Of a stretch of 14,020 bases of DNA, positions 1 to 5,398 are shown in pieces (position 1 is the first letter of the stretch; each line of letters starts with the position of its first letter). Source of the DNA: Actinomycetes bacterium (GTDB lineage Bacteria > Actinomycetota > Acidimicrobiia > Acidimicrobiales > Palsa-688); the NCBI GenBank assembly GCA_021827225.1, contig JAKAXG010000040.1, positions 1-14,020 on the forward strand, written 5' to 3'. Made by a program: the position numbers and the translations under genes. A model generated the notes under the pieces. It saw nothing but the letters and a program-made list of their open reading frames with translations. It had not been told where the DNA came from and searched no databases.

Positions 1-1125
1 GGTGGCAACCCGGTCATACCGCTGGTCCGGCGGCTGATGGCGCTGGTCGGCGGTGACGCCGCCGAGTACGTCCACTGGGGAGCGACCAGCCAGGACATCC
101 TCGACACGGCGGCGGTGCTGGTCGCCCGCCGGGCGGGGGCCCTGATGGAAAGGGACCTCTCCCGGATGGCGGCCGGCTGCGCCGCCCTGGCCGACCGCCA
201 CCGGCACAGCCTCATGACCGGCCGGACCCTCCTCCAGCCGGCGCTGCCCGTCACCTTCGGGTTGAAAGCGGCCGGTTGGCTGTCGGGGGTCACCGATGCC
301 CGGGTGGCCCTGAGCGGGGCCCTGGCGGGGCTGGCCGTGCAGCTGGGCGGGGCGGCCGGCACCCTGGCCTCGCTGGGCTCGAGAGGGCCGCAGGTGCTGG
401 CCGCCTTCGCCGCCGAGCTGGGGATGCCGGAGCCGGCGCTGCCCTGGCACACCGGCCGCCAGCGGACCGCCAGCCTGGCCGGCGCGGCGACCCTGTGCGC
501 CACCACGGCGGCCAAGATCTCCGGTGACGTGGCCCTGCTCATGCAGCAGGAGGTCGACGAGGCCTCCGAGCCGGCCGGCCCCGACCGGGGCGGGTCGTCG
601 AGCATGCCCCAGAAGCGCAACCCGGTGGCCGCCGCCGCCGTCGGAGCGGCGGCCCGGCGGGCGGTGGCCCTGGTCGGGTTGTTCTACCAGTCGGTGGCGG
701 GCGAGCACGAGCGCTCCGTGTCGGCATGGCCGGCGGAGTGGCAGTCCCTCGGCGAGCTTCTGGCCCTGGCCGGCGGAGCGGTGGCCCGGACCGCCGAGAC
801 GGTACAGGGCCTGGAGGTGCGCCCCGACGTGATGTCCGCCCGGGTGCAAGGCCTGGCCGGGTCCATCCTGGCCGAGCGGGTGAGCCTGGCGCTGGCCGGC
901 CGGCTGGGCCGGGCCGGGGCCAGGGAGGCGGTCGCCGGGGCCGGCCGCCGGGCCACCGATCCCACCGCGGCGGCGCTGGCCGCCGCCCTGCTGTCCGACC
1001 CCGAGGTGGCGGCGGTGGTCGAACCGGCCGAGCTGGACGAGCTTCTCGACCCGGCCGGGTACCTGGGCGCCACCCAGACCTGGATCGACCGGGCCCTGGC
1101 CCGCCACTCGGAGCTGGGCCGGTGA
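1..1125 (+). CDS. pcaB: 3-carboxy-cis,cis-muconate cycloisomerase, 5'-truncated by window edge
   Basis: Cycloisomerase of the protocatechuate branch of the beta-ketoadipate pathway: it converts 3-carboxy-cis,cis-muconate to 4-carboxymuconolactone in the cytoplasm. The reading frame is open from base 1, so 374 residues are seen; the family is usually about 450, so roughly 75-80 N-terminal residues lie off the left edge. Seen directly: GGNPVIPLV at the very start, the GATSQD segment near base 79, and the fumarase/aspartase-superfamily signature GSSSMPQKRNP at 592-624, which carries the catalytic-loop serine. The first internal ATG at base 37 is not the real start. The TGA stop overlaps the GTG of the next gene by 4 bases (GTGA), so the two are very likely co-transcribed and translationally coupled. 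Adenylosuccinate lyase or argininosuccinate lyase are the alternative family members, but the pca neighbour and the GATSQD context fit PcaB best. Confidence 0.93.
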   Translation, partial: GGNPVIPLVRRLMALVGGDAAEYVHWGATSQDILDTAAVLVARRAGALMERDLSRMAAGCAALADRHRHSLMTGRTLLQPALPVTFGLKAAGWLSGVTDARVALSGALAGLAVQLGGAAGTLASLGSRGPQVLAAFAAELGMPEPALPWHTGRQRTASLAGAATLCATTAAKISGDVALLMQQEVDEASEPAGPDRGGSSSMPQKRNPVAAAAVGAAARRAVALVGLFYQSVAGEHERSVSAWPAEWQSLGELLALAGGAVARTAETVQGLEVRPDVMSARVQGLAGSILAERVSLALAGRLGRAGAREAVAGAGRRATDPTAAALAAALLSDPEVAAVVEPAELDELLDPAGYLGATQTWIDRALARHSELGR

Positions 1126-2252
1126 CCGACCGCCGGGTCCGGGTGGACGGCCCCGCCGGGGCACCGGTCCTGGTCCTGTCCAACCCCCTCGGCACCACCG
1201 CCGAGGTGTGGGAACCGCAGATGCCGGCTCTGAGGTCCCGCTTCCGGGTGGTTCGCTACGAACACCCCGGTCACGGCGGCCGGGAAGCGCCGACCGGGCC
1301 CTGCTCCATCGAAGATCTCGGCACCGACCTGCTGGCCGTGCTCGACGAGGTGGGTGCCGGGGCGGCGGCCGTCGTGGGGTTGTCCCTCGGGGGCACGGTG
1401 GCCCTGTGGCTGGCCGTGAACCATCCCGAGCGGGTGGACCGGCTGGTGGTGGCGTGCAGCCGGGCCCACTGGTCGCCGGTGCAGCCGTGGTCCGAGCAGA
1501 TCGAGATGATGAGGGCAGGGCGGCCGTCGGACCTGATCGATTCGCTCCTCCCGTCGTGGTTCACCCCCGGGTACCTGGCCGGGCATCCCGGCGCCCGGAC
1601 CCGGGTGGCGGCCATGCTCGACGCCACCCTCCCGGAGGGATACGCCGGCTGCTGCGCCGCCCTGGCATCGGCCGACCTGCGGCCCGGACTGGGCTCCATC
1701 ACCGCACCCACCCTCGTCCTGGCCGGCGCCGGCGACCCGGCCGGGCCGATCTCCGAGGCGGCCGCCCTGGCCGAGGCGGTTCCCGGGGCCGGGCTGCAGG
1801 TGATCGCCCCCGGAGCCCACCTTCTCAACATCGAGCAGCCCGACCGCTTCACCGCCGCCGTGGTCGACCACCTGGCCGGGACCGTCGTTGAACGGGGGAG
1901 AGCCACCAGGCGGGCGGTGCTCGGGGACCGCCACGTCGATCGCTCCGAGGGGACCGCCAGCCCGCTGAGCGAGCCATTTGTGGACATGATCACCCGCTAC
2001 GCGTGGGGCGACATCTGGACCAGGCCCGGCCTGGACCGGCGGACCCGCTCGTGCATCACCCTGGCCCTGCTCGTGTCGCTGGGCCGCCTCGACGAGTTGG
2101 AGCTGCACCTCATCGGGGCCCGGCGGAACGGGCTGAGCGACGCCGAGATCGGCGAGGTGCTGATCCACAGCGCCGTGTACTGCGGGGTCCCGGCCGCCAA
2201 CTCGGCCTTCGCCGTCGCCCGCCGGGTGCTGGAGGCCGACGGCCCGGGCTGA
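1122..2252 (+). CDS. pcaDC: Bifunctional 3-oxoadipate enol-lactonase / 4-carboxymuconolactone decarboxylase (PcaD-PcaC fusion, PcaL)
   Basis: One 376-residue polypeptide carrying two consecutive steps: decarboxylation of 4-carboxymuconolactone and hydrolysis of the resulting 3-oxoadipate enol-lactone. Residues 1-255 form an alpha/beta hydrolase: oxyanion-side SNPLGT near 20-25, nucleophile elbow GLSLGG with Ser88, probable acid Asp205 (AGAGDP) and His233 (PGAHLLNIE). Residues about 258-376 are the carboxymuconolactone decarboxylase (AhpD-like) domain, with the WGDIWTRPGLDRRTR and HLIGARRNG...EIGEVLIHSAVYCGVP segments. This fusion, called PcaL, is well known in actinomycetes. The GTG start at 1122 overlaps the pcaB stop (GTGA) and has no clear Shine-Dalgarno sequence, which fits coupled translation. 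The in-frame ATG far upstream lies inside pcaB and is rejected. The gene ends 21 bp from the convergent pobA stop. Confidence 0.95.
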   Translation: MTDRRVRVDGPAGAPVLVLSNPLGTTAEVWEPQMPALRSRFRVVRYEHPGHGGREAPTGPCSIEDLGTDLLAVLDEVGAGAAAVVGLSLGGTVALWLAVNHPERVDRLVVACSRAHWSPVQPWSEQIEMMRAGRPSDLIDSLLPSWFTPGYLAGHPGARTRVAAMLDATLPEGYAGCCAALASADLRPGLGSITAPTLVLAGAGDPAGPISEAAALAEAVPGAGLQVIAPGAHLLNIEQPDRFTAAVVDHLAGTVVERGRATRRAVLGDRHVDRSEGTASPLSEPFVDMITRYAWGDIWTRPGLDRRTRSCITLALLVSLGRLDELELHLIGARRNGLSDAEIGEVLIHSAVYCGVPAANSAFAVARRVLEADGPG

Positions 2253-2273
2253 ACCCGCCCGAAACCGGGGATA

Positions 2274-3449
2274 TCAGAAGTCGTCGCTGGCCGGAAGCCC
2301 CACGTAGTTCTCGGCGAAGGTCATCTCCGCCGCCTCCGAGCGGTCCACGTAGTCGAGGCGGGCCAACTGCAGCTGCTTCATGTACGGCCCCTCGCCCAGC
2401 TGGTGGAGCAGCGTGGTCATGTAGTTGGAGAAGTCCTGCGCCCTCCACACCCGCCGCAACGCCGTCTCCGTGTAGCGGCCCAGGCGGTCCCGGCTGCCGT
2501 TGCCGTACCAGTCGATCAGCCCGGCGGCGAGCAGCCGGACGTCGTTCACCGCCAGGTTGAGCCCCTTGGCCCCGGTCGGCGGGACGATGTGGGCAGCGTC
2601 CCCGGCCAGGAAGAGCCGGCCGTGCTGCATCGGCTCGCACACGTAACTGCGCATGGGGGTGACACCTTTTTCCAGCACCGGCCCCTCGTTCAGCTTCCAC
2701 CCGTCGAGAGCCATCCGCACCTGGAGCTCCTCCCAGATACGGTCGTCGGGCCAGTCGGCGATGTCCTCACCGGCCGGCACCTGCAGGTACAACCGGCTGA
2801 TCCGGCTCGACCGCATGGAGTGCAGGGCGAAGCCCCGGTCGTGCCAGGCATATATCAGCTCGTCGCTCGACGGTTCGGCCTCGGCCAGGATCCCGAGCCA
2901 GTCGAAGGGGTAGCGGAGATCGAACTCGGTGCGCGACCCGGACGGGAGATACCGCCGGCTCACCCCGTGGAACCCGTCGCAGCCGGCGATGAAGTCGCAC
3001 TCGAGGGTGCGGAGCCCGCCCTCCTCGGCGAAGCTGATCCGGGGCCGGTCCGAGTCGACGTCGTGCAGGGCCACGTCGGCAATCTCGAATCGCACATCCA
3101 CGCCCCGCTCCAGCGCGGCCCCGATCAGGTCCTTCACCACCTCCTGCTGGCCGTAGATGGTCAGGTGGCGACCGGTCAGCCGCTCGATATCCACGTGCTT
3201 GGTGCGACCGGGCCGGCGCAGGTACACCCCGGTGTGGTGCATGCCCTCGCGGGCCAGGCGCTCCCCGGCCCCGATCTGGTGGAGCAGATCCACGGTGTTG
3301 TGCTCGAGCAGGCCGGCCCTCACCCGGCTCTCCACGTAGCGGCGGGACCGGGCCTCGAGCACCACCGATTCGACGCCGGCCCGCTGGAGCAGGAGCGACA
3401 GCACCAGACCGGCCGGACCGGCCCCCACTATCCCGACCCTGGTGCGCAC
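2274..3449 (-). CDS. pobA: 4-hydroxybenzoate 3-monooxygenase (p-hydroxybenzoate hydroxylase)
   Basis: FAD monooxygenase that hydroxylates 4-hydroxybenzoate to protocatechuate, feeding the pca genes beside it. I chose the GTG at 3449 (391 aa): a perfect AGGAGG lies 8 nt upstream, and numbering from it aligns without gaps to the N-terminus of the Pseudomonas fluorescens enzyme as I recall it. Seen: dinucleotide motif GAGPAG (9-14), the 32-46 segment ending RVRAG, the DG motif (CDGFHG, Asp158-Gly159), and the GDAAHIVPPTGAKGLNLAVND block beginning at Gly283. Counterparts of the known active-site residues are present: Tyr200 (Tyr201), Ser211 and Arg213 (Ser212, Arg214), Arg219, Tyr221, and Tyr382 in NYVGLP (Tyr385). 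Position 33 is Ala rather than the Arg that helps bind the NADPH 2'-phosphate, so NADH use is possible (inference). It is convergent with pcaDC. An upstream in-frame ATG at 3491 has no usable ribosome site. Confidence 0.95.
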   Translation of the reverse strand: MRTRVGIVGAGPAGLVLSLLLQRAGVESVVLEARSRRYVESRVRAGLLEHNTVDLLHQIGAGERLAREGMHHTGVYLRRPGRTKHVDIERLTGRHLTIYGQQEVVKDLIGAALERGVDVRFEIADVALHDVDSDRPRISFAEEGGLRTLECDFIAGCDGFHGVSRRYLPSGSRTEFDLRYPFDWLGILAEAEPSSDELIYAWHDRGFALHSMRSSRISRLYLQVPAGEDIADWPDDRIWEELQVRMALDGWKLNEGPVLEKGVTPMRSYVCEPMQHGRLFLAGDAAHIVPPTGAKGLNLAVNDVRLLAAGLIDWYGNGSRDRLGRYTETALRRVWRAQDFSNYMTTLLHQLGEGPYMKQLQLARLDYVDRSEAAEMTFAENYVGLPASDDF

Positions 3450-3457
3450 TGCTCCGG

Positions 3458-3463
3458 CCTCCT
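3458..3463 (-). promoter_or_regulatory. Ribosome binding site deciding the pobA start
   Basis: On the minus strand this is AGGAGG, 8 nt before the GTG at 3449. It favours that GTG over the ATG at 3491 and over other in-frame starts, and the resulting N-terminus (VRTRVGIVGAG) matches the family start. Confidence 0.85.
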
Positions 3464-3560
3464 CTCCGTCGATCGGTCCCACCATATCCACCGCCGGGCC
3501 GGACCCCGCCCCTCGCCGTCGTCAGCGGAGGCTGCGGATCAGGCGGGCCAGGTCCTACAG

Positions 3561-3601
3561 CAGAAGAGCCCCATCGGCGAGGATCGGGACACAAGAGCCC
3601 C
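3561..3601. repeat. Imperfect direct repeat upstream of pobA
   Basis: CAGAAGAGCCCC (3561-3572) and CACAAGAGCCCC (3590-3601) match at 11 of 12 positions and start 29 bp apart. They lie 112-152 bp upstream of the pobA GTG in a stretch with no gene. They could be operator half-sites for a pobA regulator (IclR-type regulators of pob/pca genes use repeated sites), but no regulator gene is in the window and a chance origin is possible. Confidence 0.3.
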
Positions 3602-3639
3602 AGAACCCCCCAACGTCGCGGTCCGCCCTTCTGACGCCT

Positions 3640-3678
3640 GCCGGCGACCGGCCGTTCTCACAGCCCGGCTAGTGCCGG
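3640..3678 (-). terminator. Possible weak terminator region after the tandem CsrA gene
   Basis: Two small GC hairpins lie just past the csrA-like stop (minus strand): CCGGC/GCCGG with a 4-nt loop (3665-3678) and GCCGG/CCGGC with a 3-nt loop (3640-3652). Neither has a T-tract. This would be the end of the HTH/CsrA transcript; the call is tentative. Confidence 0.22.
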
Positions 3679-3686
3679 TTGCCCGG

Positions 3687-4052
3687 TCAGGTCAGGACGA
3701 TTTGTGCGCCCGCCTCCTCCGGCAGTCGGGCCACGACCAGGTCCCTCGGTGCGTCTATGCCGAGACGGATCGTGTTGCCGGTGCCCGGCAGGACGCTGAC
3801 CCGGACCGAATTGCCGATCAGCAGATCGGGTGGCGTTCGGGTTGACACGACTCTCCGCCGGCCCGCTCCCCATCTCCCTCCCTGGGAGTGGACCTCCCGG
3901 TACAGCCGTGCCTCGGCGGACGTCCACACCATCAACTCGGTCGGACAGTCGACCGACAGGCAGGTGTCACCCTCGACCACGGCGTCGAGGGTGATTGTGA
4001 TGTCATCCCCTATGCGGATGCTGGATCCCGGCCGGCACTTGATTACGAGCAC
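3687..4052 (-). CDS. Tandem CsrA-like protein (two CsrA domains in one chain)
   Basis: A 121-residue protein that reads as two consecutive CsrA (carbon storage regulator, RNA-binding translational repressor) domains. Residues 1-45 align without gaps to E. coli CsrA from residue 1: MLVIKCRPGSSIRIGDD at the start, with Arg7, Gly9, Gly15-Asp16, Pro37 and Val42 matching. However, Arg6 is Cys, Arg31 is Cys and Arg44 is Thr. Residues about 68-117 form a second, better preserved copy (IGNSVRVSVL, then TIRLGIDAPRDLVVAR), with Arg96 and Arg109 standing for Arg31 and Arg44. The linker (46-67) is basic. The GTG at 4052 is chosen because GAGG lies 8 nt upstream and because it gives the family N-terminus; a GTG at 4073 has its GGAGG abutting it. 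It probably forms a single-chain pseudo-dimer. It follows the HTH gene by 52 bp. Local composition at 3961-4080 is 72/120 G+C, low for this window. Confidence 0.72.
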   Translation of the reverse strand: MLVIKCRPGSSIRIGDDITITLDAVVEGDTCLSVDCPTELMVWTSAEARLYREVHSQGGRWGAGRRRVVSTRTPPDLLIGNSVRVSVLPGTGNTIRLGIDAPRDLVVARLPEEAGAQIVLT

Positions 4053-4065
4053 ATCCGTTACCTCG
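4046..4065 (-). promoter_or_regulatory. Candidate CsrA-type binding hairpin over the start codon of the tandem CsrA gene
   Basis: On the minus strand, CGAG (4065-4062) can pair with CTCG (4049-4046), leaving a 12-nt loop that contains GTAACGGATGT and the GTG start. The loop resembles the CsrA SELEX consensus RUACARGGAUGU with one base missing, and has the key GGA in the loop. The GAGG ribosome site is partly in the stem. If real, the protein would repress its own translation. The stem is only 4 bp, so this is a hypothesis. Confidence 0.3.
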
Positions 4066-4104
4066 GTATGCACCTCCCTGTTGCGTTAATAGGGACTTTT
4101 GGAG

Positions 4105-4491
4105 CTACCCGCCGTCAGGGCGTGAGTGCTCGCCGGCGGCAGAGTAAATCCGGGCGGCCCGTTGGCGGGAGACGCCGAGCATGCGGGCCGCCTCGGTCAG
4201 GCTCATCCCCTCCTCATCGACCAGATGGCGGATCAGCTCGGCCCGCAGGGCGAGAGAAGAGCTCTCGTATCTCTGCATCGCCTGACCGGCGGCCAGCCGC
4301 CGGTCGCGCATGCCGTCGGCCGTCATCCGGCGGACGACAAGATTCACCGGGGAACCCGAGCGGGCGTAGTCCCGGGTGCGCGCCACGACTCCAGCCAGCT
4401 CGGCGATCGCCTCTGCGGCCTCCTTGGCCGCCGTTTCGACCGTGTCGAGAGCCGCTTCCAACCAGCCGTCGGAGATCCCGCTTTCGGGCAT
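4105..4491 (-). CDS. Small helix-turn-helix protein, function unknown
   Basis: A 128-residue soluble protein. The N-terminal third (about 10-40) is an Ala/Glu-rich amphipathic helix that may mediate oligomerization. The C-terminal part (about 82-119) contains a convincing helix-turn-helix: LIRHLVDEEGMSLTEAARML followed by GVSRQRAARIY, with the typical Ala in helix 1, Gly in the turn and a basic recognition helix. I do not recognise the family beyond that; it could be a transcriptional regulator or a resolvase-type HTH fragment. The start is firm: AGGAGG lies 7 nt before the ATG at 4491. It is transcribed toward the tandem CsrA gene 52 bp downstream, so the two may form a regulatory pair, and it is divergent from the DedA gene. 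Confidence 0.75.
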   Translation of the reverse strand: MPESGISDGWLEAALDTVETAAKEAAEAIAELAGVVARTRDYARSGSPVNLVVRRMTADGMRDRRLAAGQAMQRYESSSLALRAELIRHLVDEEGMSLTEAARMLGVSRQRAARIYSAAGEHSRPDGG

Positions 4492-4498
4492 ACCCGAG

Positions 4499-4504
4499 CC
4501 TCCT
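4499..4504 (-). promoter_or_regulatory. Ribosome binding site of the HTH gene
   Basis: AGGAGG on the minus strand, 7 nt before the ATG at 4491. It fixes the start of the HTH protein. Confidence 0.8.
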
Positions 4505-4530
4505 GAACCCGTAGATCCGCTTCAGAACGA

Positions 4531-4598
4531 AGGCGGCGTACCGCCTGTGGCCAGACGTCCACCGCCCGTCTCCGTGGGGACCTACCCACGCTGGTGGG
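4531..4598 (+). promoter_or_regulatory. Hairpin-rich leader between divergent HTH and DedA genes
   Basis: Three GC hairpins are packed here. AGGCGG-CGTA-CCGCCT spans 4531-4546. CGTGGG (4573-4578) can pair with CCCACG (4585-4590). CCCAC (4585-4589) can instead pair with GTGGG (4594-4598), which is followed by six A residues. The last two pairings exclude each other, an arrangement seen in attenuators and riboswitches. No known riboswitch class was recognised and no clear promoter boxes were found in the 244-bp divergent gap. Confidence 0.25.
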
Positions 4599-4735
4599 AA
4601 AAAAGGCCCTCTTTGCACCGATGGTGACTGTTCCGGGGACACCCAGTGACCTTGGCCCCTTCGCCGCCGGGCAGGCGGCGACCTTCAATGGGAGGGCTGA
4701 TACCGCCTTCGGCAGGAGGAGGTCGGGCGTTCGCG

Positions 4736-5398
4736 GTGATCCGGCTCGAGTCCATAGACCTCTCGAGCCCGGTGGCGTTCCTGGTCATCTGCGGGCTCGC
4801 TCTCGTTGACGGGGTGTTCCCACTCGTCCCGGCACGCACCGCCATCATCGCCGTCGGGGTGCTGGCCGGGACCGGCGACCTGCGGGCCTACCCGCTGCTG
4901 GCGGCGGCCACCGCGGCGGCGTTCGTCAGCGACAACATCTCGTACTGGATCGGTGCGCACTACTGGTCCCGCATCTCCCCGAGGCTGTTCCGGGGAGAGC
5001 GGACCCGGCGGGTCTGGGGCTGGGTGGAGGTCCAGCTGCACCGGCGGGGCTTCGCCCTGGTGGCCCTGGCCCGGGTGGTACCGGGCGGTCCGACACCGAT
5101 CACCCTCACCGCCGGCATGGTGGGTATCCCCAGAAGGCAGTTCCGGCTGGCCGCGGCGTGCAGCGCCGTGCTGTGGTCGGCCTACGCCTTCTCGGTCGGG
5201 CTGTTCGGCGACGCCGTCACCGGCGGTGACCCCTTGCTGGGGCTGGTGGCCGCCCTGCTCGCCGGCGGAGCCGTCAACCTGGTCGTGAGGGCCTGGATGC
5301 GCCGCCGGGGCGCCGGCGCCTGTGGGCCGCCGCCCCCTAAGGGACGGGACGGAACCGGTGCTCCCGCGGCCGGGCGGAAGACCGGGGCCGGACCGTGA
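4736..5398 (+). CDS. DedA-family (SNARE-associated/VTT domain) membrane protein
   Basis: Integral membrane protein of the DedA family; characterised members work as phospholipid flippases or scramblases or affect proton-motive force and envelope stress. Seen: a hydrophobic segment at about 12-32, PLVPARTAIIAVG (29-41), SDNISYWIG (65-73), the family hallmark ALARVVPGGPTPITLTAG (110-127), further hydrophobic stretches at 138-160 and 165-185, and a Pro/Gly/basic tail. The usual acidic residue in the PSE-type motif is Arg34 here, whereas Asp66 is kept. The GTG at 4736 gives a normal family length (220 aa); an AGGAGGAGG lies 13 nt upstream, which is long, so ATG 4688 or GTG 4646 remain possible. 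The stop overlaps the MFS start (GTGA). Substrate unknown. Confidence 0.85.
   Translation: MIRLESIDLSSPVAFLVICGLALVDGVFPLVPARTAIIAVGVLAGTGDLRAYPLLAAATAAAFVSDNISYWIGAHYWSRISPRLFRGERTRRVWGWVEVQLHRRGFALVALARVVPGGPTPITLTAGMVGIPRRQFRLAAACSAVLWSAYAFSVGLFGDAVTGGDPLLGLVAALLAGGAVNLVVRAWMRRRGAGACGPPPPKGRDGTGAPAAGRKTGAGP

Noticed and set aside
684..2168. A 494-aa minus-strand open frame opposite pcaB/pcaDC
   Set aside because: Composition-driven shadow; the opposite strand encodes well-conserved enzymes.
2403..3845. A 480-aa plus-strand open frame opposite pobA
   Set aside because: The minus strand has a complete PobA with all active-site motifs; the plus-strand product looks like antisense coding noise.
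4086..4091. TATTAA as a -10 box for the tandem CsrA gene (minus strand)
   Set aside because: No acceptable -35 lies at 16-19 bp; kept only as a remark on the A+T-rich gap.
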